Of a stretch of DNA of 64,000 bases, positions 50,782-59,255 are shown one piece after another. Positions within the stretch are counted from its first letter, which is position 1. Each line of letters starts with the position of its first letter. Under the pieces are notes generated by a model. The model did not search any database, was not told where the DNA came from, and was given only the letters and a program-made list of their open reading frames with translations. This DNA comes from Bryobacter sp. (lineage in GTDB: Bacteria; Acidobacteriota; Terriglobia; Bryobacterales; Bryobacteraceae): the NCBI GenBank assembly GCA_022843605.1, contig JALHNI010000015.1:1-64000 (forward strand). Direction: 5' to 3'. The translations under genes were made by a program, and so were the position numbers.

Positions 50782-52043
50782 ACCTGCAAATTGACGCAAT
50801 TCGGCTGCAGCGGGAACTTGACGAACTGGCAGCGTTTTCTGAGGTGCTGTCGCCGGCGGTGACGCGAGTTGTCTTTACCGACCATGATCTGCAGGGGCGG
50901 GCATACGTCAAGCGGCTCTGCGAGGAGGTGGGGCTGAAGGTGCGTGAAGACGCGGTCGGCAATACTTTTGCGCGTTGGGCGGGTGCGGCGCCGGAACTTC
51001 CCGCGGTCGGTACCGGCTCACACATCGACGCCATTCCGAATGCCGGAATGTACGATGGCACCGTCGGTGTGTTGGGTGGACTGGAGGCGATCCGGGCCCT
51101 GCAGAGAGCAGGCTACCAGCCTCTCCGATCGCTTGAGCTTCTGCTCTTCACCTCCGAGGAGCCTACGCGCTTCGGGATTGGCTGCCTGGGCAGCCGGCTG
51201 CTCTCCGGGTTGCTGGATGCCGCCGCCGGCGATCGGCTGAAGGGCCGTGACGGACTGACGCTGAACCAGGCGCGTGAGCAGGCCGGGTTCGCCGGCAGTT
51301 TGGACTCCGTCGCTCTGGACCGCGACTACTATTCCGCCTTTCTGGAGCTGCACATTGAGCAAGGGCCGTTGCTGGAGCAGCGCGGTGTGGGTCTCGGCGT
51401 CGTAACGGCGATCGCCGCGCCGGCCAGCTTGCGGGTCACCATTGAGGGCGTAGGCGGCCACGCCGGCGCGGTGCTGATGCCCGGGCGTCGCGATGCCTTT
51501 CTGGCTGGTGCCGAAGTGGCCTTGGCGGTGGAGGCGGCGGCAAAGTCGACCGGCGCTGTCGACACTGTCGGAACGACGGGCGTTTGCAACGTCTTTCCCG
51601 GCGCTGTGAACAGTGTGCCGAGCGGTTGCTATCTGGAGATCGACGTCCGCGATATCGATCAAGTCCGGCGCGATGCCGTGCTGGACCGAATTCTCGCCGC
51701 GGCCCGCGAGATCGAGGAGAAGCGGAAGGTCTTCATCCGGACTGAGCTGATCAATGCCGACTCACCCGCCGAATGTGGCCCGCAGGTGGTGGCGGCACTG
51801 GAAGAAAGCTGCAAACAAAGCGGTTACGCCTATGATCGGATGATCAGCCGGGCCTATCATGACTCGCTGTTTATGTCGAGAGTGGCGCCCACGGCAATGC
51901 TCTTTATTCCGTGCCGGGGCGGTGTCAGTCATCGTCCTGACGAGTTCGCATCCACCGAAGATATCGCCCGCGGGGCGCACGTCCTGGCGCTCACGATGGC
52001 GGCGTTGGCGGGCAAAATAAATAGCGAAACCCGGGGGGCTTGA
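50778..52043 (+). CDS. Ureidoglycolate amidohydrolase (plant UAH-like)
   Basis: This 421-residue M20-type enzyme is homologous to allC but distinct. It carries TGSHIDAIPNAGMYDGTVGVLGGLEAI, LLLFTSEEPTRFGIGCLGSRLL, ELHIEQGPLLEQRG, GHAGAVLMPGRRDA and MISRAYHDSLFM, a pattern I know from plant ureidoglycolate amidohydrolase (UAH). The reaction releases glyoxylate, CO2 and two ammonia from ureidoglycolate. The start is ATG 50778, overlapping the allE stop; an upstream in-frame extension is not coding. It is the last gene of the operon. Confidence 0.88.
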   Translation: MNLQIDAIRLQRELDELAAFSEVLSPAVTRVVFTDHDLQGRAYVKRLCEEVGLKVREDAVGNTFARWAGAAPELPAVGTGSHIDAIPNAGMYDGTVGVLGGLEAIRALQRAGYQPLRSLELLLFTSEEPTRFGIGCLGSRLLSGLLDAAAGDRLKGRDGLTLNQAREQAGFAGSLDSVALDRDYYSAFLELHIEQGPLLEQRGVGLGVVTAIAAPASLRVTIEGVGGHAGAVLMPGRRDAFLAGAEVALAVEAAAKSTGAVDTVGTTGVCNVFPGAVNSVPSGCYLEIDVRDIDQVRRDAVLDRILAAAREIEEKRKVFIRTELINADSPAECGPQVVAALEESCKQSGYAYDRMISRAYHDSLFMSRVAPTAMLFIPCRGGVSHRPDEFASTEDIARGAHVLALTMAALAGKINSETRGA

Positions 52044-52085
52044 CGTGCGTCGCAATTAACGAGAAGATCCCGAGTGGAGGGCGCC

Positions 52086-53156
52086 ATGCGTCAATTCTTT
52101 GTGTGTGCGGCTGCGGCCTGCTTAGCCGGTTCGTTGATGGCCCAGGATGTCGTCACGGCGAAGGCCGGATTAGTTCATTACATTGAGGGTGACATCACCC
52201 TGGATGGGGCGATGTTGAGCACCAAGCCCGGCAAGTTTGCCGAGGTGAAGAAGGGTTCCGTGCTGAAGACCCTGGAAGGGCGCGCCGAAGTTCTACTGGC
52301 TCCAGGATCGTCCGTTCGCCTCCAGGAGGGCTCTTCCCTCCAGATGCTCTCCACCAGTCTCGAAGACACGCGCTTTGCGATCACCACCGGTTCGGCGATG
52401 GTCGAGGTGGGTGACCTGGATAAGTTCATGTCGATCGTCGTCTCGGTCGGTGAGACCGAAGTGAGCCTGAGGAAAAAGGGCCTGTATCATTTTGGGGCGG
52501 AACCCGCCTCGCTGAAGGTTTTTGAGGGCGAAGCGTCCGTGTCGAACGACGGCAAGTCCATGATGGTTGGCCGGGGCCGCTCGGCTGCACTGCCGGGCAA
52601 CGGCGAGATCCTGCTGGCCAAGTTCGATGCCAAGGAAGGCGACGAGCTCTATCGTTGGGCCAAGAGGCGTTCCTACTACATGTCGATGGCGAACCTGTCG
52701 GCAGCGAATTCGCTCCATACCCAGGGAACCACCTGGGGTCAATCTGGCTGGATGTTCAACCCCTACTTCGGTATGTACACCTTTATCCCGATGCGCGGTA
52801 CGTACATGAGCCCCTGGGGCTTCGGCTACTTCAGCCCGCGCCAGGCTTACGACTACATCGTGATTGCGGCTAATCCGCAGAGCTCTTACCAGAATAGTGC
52901 GGCTGCCTATTCCGGCTACGGCGGCACGGGCCGGATGAATACGAGCTACGATTCCAACCTTGGCTACTCCACGTCGCCAATGCGTTCCTCCGGCGGTTAC
53001 GTCGGAGGTTCCTCCAGCCCTGCGGCGACCGGTGGTAGTTCCGGAATGCGTGGCGGTGGTGGCGGCGGAGCCGTCAGCGGTGGTGCTCCTGCGGCCGGTG
53101 GCGGCGGCGGAGGCGTCCGTGGTGGCGGTGGCGGCGGCGGGGCTACCAATCAGTAG
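52086..53156 (+). CDS. Secreted FecR-like protein with glycine-rich tail
   Basis: This encodes 356 residues: a signal peptide (MRQFFVCAAAACLAGSLMA), a FecR-like beta domain at about 20-170 (VHYIEGDITLDGAML, FAEVKKGSVLKTLEGRAEVLLAPGSSVRLQEGSSLQML), a Tyr/Ser/Gly-rich segment, and a tail of about 75 residues of Gly with Ser, Ala and Val ending in GGGGGG runs. No transmembrane helix is present. Glycine-rich ends often form flexible or surface-adhesive regions. ATG 52086 is chosen with GGAGG ahead of it; GTG 52074 is less likely. The product could be envelope-associated, but a function is not known. Confidence 0.7.
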   Translation: MRQFFVCAAAACLAGSLMAQDVVTAKAGLVHYIEGDITLDGAMLSTKPGKFAEVKKGSVLKTLEGRAEVLLAPGSSVRLQEGSSLQMLSTSLEDTRFAITTGSAMVEVGDLDKFMSIVVSVGETEVSLRKKGLYHFGAEPASLKVFEGEASVSNDGKSMMVGRGRSAALPGNGEILLAKFDAKEGDELYRWAKRRSYYMSMANLSAANSLHTQGTTWGQSGWMFNPYFGMYTFIPMRGTYMSPWGFGYFSPRQAYDYIVIAANPQSSYQNSAAAYSGYGGTGRMNTSYDSNLGYSTSPMRSSGGYVGGSSSPAATGGSSGMRGGGGGGAVSGGAPAAGGGGGGVRGGGGGGGATNQ

Positions 53157-53182
53157 GCACCGAATCGGTAGACAATAAAGGC

Positions 53183-54796
53183 GTGGCATGCGCCGGAACG
53201 ATTACGCCCATCCCCCCGGGCGCTACGCAACTCGAATTCTGTTACGACTACTTTGACCCGCCCTCGCGGCTACAGGCCCAGCATCAACCAGCGTTCACGC
53301 TGAGTGTGCTGGGCCTGAGCATTGAGGAGCAGGCCGCCGTCTTCGCCCTGATCCCGACAGACCCCTCTCGCCCCTCGCACTGGTTCAAAGCTCGCTGGGG
53401 ACGCATGGGGACCGGCCCTACCAATTTCATGCCGATTCCGGCGCAGACGGAAGAAGACGACCGCCTCGGCGTTACCCTCTACGGCCACAAGACCTCGAAC
53501 TTCAACTGGCGCAGTTGCCAGTGGGAGATCGTCGAAATCGTCCCACCGCGGAGCTACGAAATGCCTTTGCTGGATGGCGAGGTCATCGAGATTCCCAACA
53601 ATCAAAGCTCGCCTCACGCCTTTCGCGATGGCGTTGCGTTGGCCAATCTGGACCTGCTCGCGCCCGGCAAGCACGACGAGCTTTCGATTGAGAAAGAATC
53701 AGAGGCCCACGGCAAGAGCTACCTGGTGCACTTCGGTGGACGGATCTGGCGGCGCTGGCTCGACGCAGAAGCGCAGGACGAGCCGCTGGAACTGCTGGCG
53801 TTTGATCCGGCGTCACCCTTGTTGGAAGGGGCGCTCGAAGGCGTCTGGGGCGACATTGGCGGCCAGGAAGAGGCCAAGCGCGAGTTGATCCGGGCCATTC
53901 AGTGGCCGGTGCTTTATCCGGAGTTGTTCGTGCTGTTCAAGCGCCGCCGCAGCCGCGGCGTGCTGCTGTATGGTCCCCCTGGGTGCGGCAAGACTCTCCT
54001 CGGCAAAGCCGTCGTGAAGCTGCTGGCGGCGCTCTACCGGCGCAAGGCCGAAGACGGTGGCTTCCAGTACGTGAAGGGCCATCAACTGCTGGACCAATAC
54101 GTGGGCAACTCCGAGAAAATGGTGAAGTCGCTCTTCGATGCGGCGCGCCGGTGGAAGGACACGCGCGGCTATCCGGCGGTGCTGTTCTTCGATGAGGCCG
54201 ACGCGCTTTTCAAGCGCCGGCCCTCGCGTGAGAGCGGGTTTACACTGGTGCCGGCGCTGCTAGCCGAAATGGACGGCATGGACGATTCGGGAGCTTTCGT
54301 GATTCTGGCGACGAACCGCGCCGACGCCCTCGACGAAGCGATCACGCGCCCCGGCCGCATCGATCGCCGCATTCGCATCACGCGCCCGCTGGAGCCGGCC
54401 AGCGCGCGTATCTTCGCCATCCATCTCGACGGCGTTTTTCTGGCTGACGGCCTCACGGCCGCCGAACTCGGCACCCTGGCGGCCAAGGAGCTGTTTCAGC
54501 TGGCTCACATTCTGTCGGAACTCCTGTTGGAGGACTTGCCGGCACCGGTCGAGTTACGCCTCAGCGACCTGGCCAGCGGCGCGCTGATCCAGAACATTGT
54601 GGATCGCGCGACGGCGAATAAGATGGCGGACTGCATTGAGCGCGGCGTCCGCGAAGGCCTGAACGAAGCCGATCTGGTGCAGGCCATCCGCGAGGTACTC
54701 GCTGAGCAACGCGAATCTAAGCACATTGAGGAATGGAACGAGGTGGCGGAGCGCTATGGCCGCCGTCTGCTCGAGGTGCGGCGGCACGGCGTCTAG
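53183..54796 (+). CDS. AAA+ ATPase with unrecognised N-terminal domain
   Basis: This encodes 537 residues. The AAA+ module is at about 220-400: Walker A GPPGCGKT at 264-271, Walker B LFFDEAD at 334-340, sensor 1 ATNRAD near 376 and arginine residues in RPGRIDRR at 389-396, as in Cdc48/proteasome-type ATPases. Residues 1-220 form a separate domain with YGHKTSNFNWRSCQWEIVEI that I do not recognise. No protease partner lies nearby. It starts at GTG 53183, 26 bases after the FecR-like gene, and converges with the cyclase gene 1 base after its stop. It may act as an unfoldase or in remodelling. Confidence 0.75.
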   Translation: MACAGTITPIPPGATQLEFCYDYFDPPSRLQAQHQPAFTLSVLGLSIEEQAAVFALIPTDPSRPSHWFKARWGRMGTGPTNFMPIPAQTEEDDRLGVTLYGHKTSNFNWRSCQWEIVEIVPPRSYEMPLLDGEVIEIPNNQSSPHAFRDGVALANLDLLAPGKHDELSIEKESEAHGKSYLVHFGGRIWRRWLDAEAQDEPLELLAFDPASPLLEGALEGVWGDIGGQEEAKRELIRAIQWPVLYPELFVLFKRRRSRGVLLYGPPGCGKTLLGKAVVKLLAALYRRKAEDGGFQYVKGHQLLDQYVGNSEKMVKSLFDAARRWKDTRGYPAVLFFDEADALFKRRPSRESGFTLVPALLAEMDGMDDSGAFVILATNRADALDEAITRPGRIDRRIRITRPLEPASARIFAIHLDGVFLADGLTAAELGTLAAKELFQLAHILSELLLEDLPAPVELRLSDLASGALIQNIVDRATANKMADCIERGVREGLNEADLVQAIREVLAEQRESKHIEEWNEVAERYGRRLLEVRRHGV

Positions 54797-54797
54797 G

Positions 54798-55598
54798 TTA
54801 TACGATGGCCAGCGGCCGCACCGGTGAGCCCGTGGCGCCTTTCAGCTTCAGCGGCAGGCAGAAGAAGGCGAACTCGGTTTGCTTGTCCCGGGCCAAGGCT
54901 TCCAGGTCCAGATTTTCGATGATGTAGATGCCCTTTTGCGGCAGCAGGTAGAGGTGACCAAAGAGCGTCGCTCCGCTTTCGGGGTCACGTTCTCCCGGTA
55001 CGTCCCAGGCCATGTTGTCCGCGCCGACGGCCACCACGCCGTGGTCGGCGGCCCAGATCGACGCTGACTTGTGCATTCCCGCGGCGCGCAGGTAGAGGGC
55101 CTCGTCGTTCCAGACGGTGGCGAAGCCGGTTCGCACCAGCAGCACGTCGCCCTTCTCTGGCCGGTGTACCAACGCCGCTTCCAGGTCGTCGGCGGTGATC
55201 GAGTAGAGTTCCGGCAGCCGGTTGACGCCCCGGTGTCCCGCGACGTCGATCAACACGCCGCGGGTCACCAGAGGCGCGACCGTCTCGATGCCAAGCTCGG
55301 TGAAGCCCGACGGCGTCTCCACCTGATCAGGATGCTTGCCGCCGAAAAGTTCCATACCGCACGCCTGATGGCACAGCGCATCGATGTGCGTACCGGAATG
55401 CTCCATCATGGTCAGCACGCCGGAGGCGCCCGAGCGCGGACCATTCAACGGCCCGCCGAAGCTGTCGCGGTGGCGGCGGTGCAGGGCATAGAAGTAGCCC
55501 GGCCGATGTGACTCATGGATCGGCATGCCCGCAAAGCGCGGCTGCTCCAGATCATAGGTGCGGCTCGTTTTCAGATGTTGAATCAGTGTGGCAGTCAT
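54798..55598 (-). CDS. Cyclase family hydrolase (kynurenine formamidase-like)
   Basis: This encodes 266 residues with the metal-binding HSGTHIDALCH at about residues 68-78, the signature of the cyclase/kynurenine formamidase family. Further family features are DVAGHRGVNRLP and ADHGVVAVGADNMA, where an acidic and a His residue lie. These enzymes hydrolyse amides or esters using zinc or manganese. The true substrate is not clear, and no tryptophan genes are nearby. It is divergent from the methyltransferase gene across 36 bases. Confidence 0.82.
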   Translation of the reverse strand: MTATLIQHLKTSRTYDLEQPRFAGMPIHESHRPGYFYALHRRHRDSFGGPLNGPRSGASGVLTMMEHSGTHIDALCHQACGMELFGGKHPDQVETPSGFTELGIETVAPLVTRGVLIDVAGHRGVNRLPELYSITADDLEAALVHRPEKGDVLLVRTGFATVWNDEALYLRAAGMHKSASIWAADHGVVAVGADNMAWDVPGERDPESGATLFGHLYLLPQKGIYIIENLDLEALARDKQTEFAFFCLPLKLKGATGSPVRPLAIV

Positions 55599-55634
55599 CG
55601 ATTTCTGACGGTATCACGGCATAAACTGGAAACC

Positions 55635-56387
55635 ATGAGCCATTCCTGGGACGCCGCGCTTTATGACGACCGACACCGTTTCGTTGCCGAGTATGGCGCA
55701 AGCCTGGTGGAACTGGCGAACCCGCGCGAAGGCGAGCGTGTGCTGGATCTGGGTTGTGGCACTGGCCTGTTGCTGGACGAGTTGGCAGCCAAAGGCGCGC
55801 TGGTGACCGGTCTTGATGCGTCGGCCAGAATGGTGGAGCGTGCGCGCGCGGCGTATCCGCAGTACTCGCTGCACGTCGGCGATGCGCGAAACTTCAGCTT
55901 GCCCTCCGCCTTCGATCTGGTCTTCTCGAACGCGACGCTGCACTGGATTCCCGATGCCGGTGCCGTAGCCCACTCCGTCGCGCGTGCCTTGCGAACCGGC
56001 GGACGCTTTGTCGGTGAGTTCGGCGGAGAAGGGAACTGCGCCACCATCGTCAATGCGCTCTTCCAGGCTGGCCAGGAAATGGGCTATCAACTGGAATCGC
56101 CCTTTTACTACCCGTCGATCGCCGCCTACGCCCAAGTGCTCGATGCCGCCGGCTTTCAGGTAACCTTGGCGCATTTGTTTGACCGGCCCACGCAACTGAA
56201 GAACTCCGTCACGGGCCTGCGCGACTGGGTGCACATGTTCTGCGGGCGATTTCTCGAAGGCGTTCCCGAGGCTCACCACGAGGAGTTTCTGGTGCGCGTC
56301 GAAGAGATCACGCGGCCTACGCTGCATCGCGACGGCGAGTGGTATGCCGACTATCGCCGTCTGCGGTTTGTGGCGATCAAACGCTGA
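55635..56387 (+). CDS. SAM-dependent methyltransferase (class I)
   Basis: This encodes 250 residues with the Rossmann-type motif VLDLGCGTGLLLDELA at about 40-55, an acidic GLDASARMVERA end of strand 2, and FDLVFSNATLHWI for motif IV. The last pattern is typical of trans-aconitate-methyltransferase-like enzymes. The methyl acceptor is unknown. ATG 55635 is chosen because upstream in-frame sequence is antisense to the cyclase gene. It converges with the ferritin-like gene, and the ends overlap by 11 bases. Confidence 0.82.
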   Translation: MSHSWDAALYDDRHRFVAEYGASLVELANPREGERVLDLGCGTGLLLDELAAKGALVTGLDASARMVERARAAYPQYSLHVGDARNFSLPSAFDLVFSNATLHWIPDAGAVAHSVARALRTGGRFVGEFGGEGNCATIVNALFQAGQEMGYQLESPFYYPSIAAYAQVLDAAGFQVTLAHLFDRPTQLKNSVTGLRDWVHMFCGRFLEGVPEAHHEEFLVRVEEITRPTLHRDGEWYADYRRLRFVAIKR

Positions 56388-57105
56388 TCCGTCGCGTTGG
56401 CCAACTCCAACTAAAGCCGACAATCGCGCTGCCGGGCAGTTTGCGCTCCACGCGGGCTAAAGCCTGAAACGCCGAACCGACGAAGTCCTGCAGCGGCCAT
56501 CCGGCGGCAAGGCAGAAGCGCCGGTGCTGGGTGTAGACGACCAGCGCGGCGGTCAGCACCATCAGGCGATGCAGAGTCCGCGTGGCGGAGGCCGCCCAGA
56601 AGCCGCGCCCGGCGGTGAGTTTGGCGAGCGTCTGCCCCTGGTAGGTCAAGTGCATGGCCTCGTCTCGCAGGATCTGGCGGCACAGGGCCTTTAGGTGCGG
56701 CGATCCGGTGGCATCGTGCAACGCCGTGTAGTAGGGCACCGCGACACATTCGGCCGACACCAGCACCGTCACCATGCACTCGTGCCGCCACAGGCGGCGC
56801 ACCAGGCGAAAGACGCCGTCCACGCCGTCCTTCGTCTGCCGCGGAATGGCCTCAGCATCAAGGAAGCGGCCCAACATCTCCGAGTGCCGCTGCTCCTCGC
56901 GGATGAAGAGCTCCAGAGAACGCGGATAGTGCGCCTCGCCGCTCTCCTCCGCAAACTCGCGGCCCAGGCGCAGTAAGGTGTGGCCGTTGGCGCCCTCGCC
57001 CAACTGAAACTGTCGCAACGACGGTGCGATCAGTTCGCGTTCGTGGGCTTCCAGCTTCGGCGCGGCCGGGAACTCGGGCCAATGGTTCTGCTCGAAGTAG
57101 CGCAC
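56377..57105 (-). CDS. Ferritin-like diiron domain protein
   Basis: This encodes 242 residues, mainly alpha-helical. It has EEQRHSEMLGRFLD and DEAMHLTYQGQ, the paired ExxH motifs of the ferritin/diiron fold, plus ESGEAHYPRSLELF. It could be a small monooxygenase, an oxygen-reactive diiron enzyme or an iron-binding protein; nothing narrows it. Start GTG 57105 (VRYFEQNHW) is chosen because a sigma-70 promoter lies upstream and the longer TTG 57162 frame would overlap that promoter. Two out-of-frame ATGs sit just before the GTG. Confidence 0.75.
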   Translation of the reverse strand: MRYFEQNHWPEFPAAPKLEAHERELIAPSLRQFQLGEGANGHTLLRLGREFAEESGEAHYPRSLELFIREEQRHSEMLGRFLDAEAIPRQTKDGVDGVFRLVRRLWRHECMVTVLVSAECVAVPYYTALHDATGSPHLKALCRQILRDEAMHLTYQGQTLAKLTAGRGFWAASATRTLHRLMVLTAALVVYTQHRRFCLAAGWPLQDFVGSAFQALARVERKLPGSAIVGFSWSWPTRRISV

Positions 57106-57133
57106 CCAGTCATCATACTTTGTTATGTAAAGT

Positions 57134-57162
57134 ACTCTACGATAGGTGGATCGCCGTGTCAA
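57134..57162 (-). promoter_or_regulatory. Predicted sigma-70 promoter of the ferritin-like gene
   Basis: On the minus strand TTGACA (57157-57162) is followed after exactly 17 bases by TAGAGT (57134-57139). Transcription would start near 57127, giving a leader of about 22 bases before the GTG at 57105. Confidence 0.6.
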
Positions 57163-57179
57163 CCGTTAAGATAAAGCCC

Positions 57180-59201
57180 ATGCGATTCCTTTCGTTGCTG
57201 GCCTTCGCCTCCGGCCTCTGCTCCGCCCAGGACTATGAACGCCGCGTCCGTGACGTACCCGATGCCGCGCGAATGAACCGCTACTTCGAGCGTTTGGCCG
57301 CCGAGCCGCACCATGCCGGTTCAGCTGGTTCGCGCGCCGCGGCCGAATACGCTCGTGGACTGCTCACCGAGTTTGGCCTTGAAGCGAAGATCGAGACGTT
57401 CGAAGCGCTGCTGCCTTACCCCAAGGGCCGCTTGCTCGAGATGACGGCTCCCGTGCGCTATACCGCCAAGCTCACCGAACCGGCTATTGGCAGCGATCCC
57501 GACTCGGCGGATCCCAACCAGTTACCCACTTACAACGCTTATTCGGCCTCCGGCGACGTTACCGCGCCGCTGGTATACGTCAACTACGGAACGCTCGAAG
57601 ACTACGAGCAACTCAAGCGGCTGGGCATCGACGTTCGCGGCAAGATCGTCATCGCCCGCTATGGCCGAAGTTGGCGCGGGGTGAAACCGAAACTCGCCGC
57701 GGCATACGGCGCGCTGGCCTGCCTGATCTACTCCGATCCCAAGGAGGACGGCTATTTTGCCGGCGACGTTTACCCGAAGGGTCCCTTTCGTCCGCCGGCC
57801 GGGGTGCAGCGCGGTAGCGTGCTCGACATGGCGATTCATCCGGGCGATCCACTTTCCCCGGGCTTCGCGTCCGAGCCGGGTGGCCGTCGGCTCCCGATCG
57901 GCGAAGCAAAAACATTGATGACCGTTCCTGTTTTGCCGATCTCTTACGAGGATGCGCTGCCGCTTTTGCAGAATCTCGCCGGAAGGGTCGCGCCCGAGGA
58001 TTGGCGCGGCGCCTTGCCGATCACTTACCATCTGGGTCCCGGATCATCGATGGTGCATTTGAAGCTCGAGATGGATAACTCCACCCGGCCGGTGCATAAC
58101 GTCATCGCCACCATTCCGGGTTCCACTCTGCCTGACCAGTGGATCATTTACGGGAATCATCACGATGCCTGGGTAAATGGCGCGGCGGATCCGCTTTCGG
58201 GCGTCGTGGCTTTGCTCGAAACGGCTCGCGCCCTGGGTGAGATGCGCAAACAGGGTTGGCGGCCGAAACGAACGATTAAGCTCTGCCTGTGGGACGCCGA
58301 GGAGTTCGGCCTGGTGGGTTCCACGGAGTGGGTGGAGAAACACGCTGACGAACTGAAGAAGAAGGCGGTGGTGTATCTGAATTCAGATTCCACCGGCAAC
58401 GGAGTATTTAGTGCCGGTGGCAGCAGTCCGCTGGAGCAATTTACTGTCGACTTACTCAGGCAGTTTACCGACCCTTCGACGGGTAAGTCGGTCCTCGAGA
58501 TGGCGGTTGGTCCGTCGCGGCGTCGAGCCGGCGTGGGGCTGGCTTTATCGCCCCTGGGTTCCGGCTCGGACTATGTGGGCTTCGCGCACCATCTCGGGGT
58601 CGCTTCCACCAATTATGGCTTCGATGTCGAGATGGCTGGCATTTATCACTCTATTTACGATTCACTTACCTGGTTTCGCCAGTTCGGCGACCCGGGCTTG
58701 AAGTACACCCGTCTCTTCAGCGCCATTATGGCGACCGGTGTGATGCGGCTTTCTGATGCCTCGCTGTTGCCGTTCCGCTACGGCGCATTCGCCCGTAACG
58801 CCGAGGCTTACGTTAAAGAGCTCGGCGCTCATGGCAAGCTCAACTTACAAGCTGTGGTGCTCGCGATCAGCGAACTCAAGCAGACGGCAATCGAACTGGA
58901 TGCCCTGACGGCTAAGCCGCCGACGGCTTCAAATCTTGCGGCGGTAAATGAGGCGCTGTATCTGGCCGAACGCGCGCTGTGTCCGCCGGAAGGGTTGCCG
59001 GGACGGAGCTGGTATCGCAACGTCATCACCGCGCCGGGACAGTTTACCGGCTATGGCGCCAAGACGTTCCCCGGAATTCGGGAGGCCGCCGAGTTTGCGC
59101 GGTGGGAGGAAGCGAACCAACAGGCGCGCGTCCTGGCGGCCGCGCTCACGGCTTACAACGCTTGCCTTCGCGAAGCCATTCGCTTGCTCAATACCGAGTA
59201 A
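57180..59201 (+). CDS. M28 family peptidase, glutamate carboxypeptidase II-like
   Basis: This 673-residue secreted peptidase has a signal peptide (MRFLSLLAFASGLCSA). It has a PA insert domain at about 110-260 (APLVYVNYGTLEDYEQLKRLG), the zinc site from GNHHDAWVNGAADPLSG (His327 or 328, Asp337) and DAEEFGLVGS (Glu374, Glu375), then YHSIYDS near residue 545, and a C-terminal TfR-like dimerisation domain. It resembles glutamate carboxypeptidase II/folate hydrolase and the bacterial members that trim peptides. ATG 57180 follows a weak ribosome site. It is divergent from the ferritin-like gene, and TonB follows 54 bases downstream. Confidence 0.85.
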   Translation: MRFLSLLAFASGLCSAQDYERRVRDVPDAARMNRYFERLAAEPHHAGSAGSRAAAEYARGLLTEFGLEAKIETFEALLPYPKGRLLEMTAPVRYTAKLTEPAIGSDPDSADPNQLPTYNAYSASGDVTAPLVYVNYGTLEDYEQLKRLGIDVRGKIVIARYGRSWRGVKPKLAAAYGALACLIYSDPKEDGYFAGDVYPKGPFRPPAGVQRGSVLDMAIHPGDPLSPGFASEPGGRRLPIGEAKTLMTVPVLPISYEDALPLLQNLAGRVAPEDWRGALPITYHLGPGSSMVHLKLEMDNSTRPVHNVIATIPGSTLPDQWIIYGNHHDAWVNGAADPLSGVVALLETARALGEMRKQGWRPKRTIKLCLWDAEEFGLVGSTEWVEKHADELKKKAVVYLNSDSTGNGVFSAGGSSPLEQFTVDLLRQFTDPSTGKSVLEMAVGPSRRRAGVGLALSPLGSGSDYVGFAHHLGVASTNYGFDVEMAGIYHSIYDSLTWFRQFGDPGLKYTRLFSAIMATGVMRLSDASLLPFRYGAFARNAEAYVKELGAHGKLNLQAVVLAISELKQTAIELDALTAKPPTASNLAAVNEALYLAERALCPPEGLPGRSWYRNVITAPGQFTGYGAKTFPGIREAAEFARWEEANQQARVLAAALTAYNACLREAIRLLNTE

Positions 59202-59255
59202 GTATTCAGGAACCTTGCTGAGCAAACTGGTGTCTAGCCCCACAAGGAGTTAGCC

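Noticed and set aside
57106-57162. Longer TTG start for the ferritin-like gene
   Set aside because: The extra codons cover the -35 and -10 hexamers of the predicted promoter.
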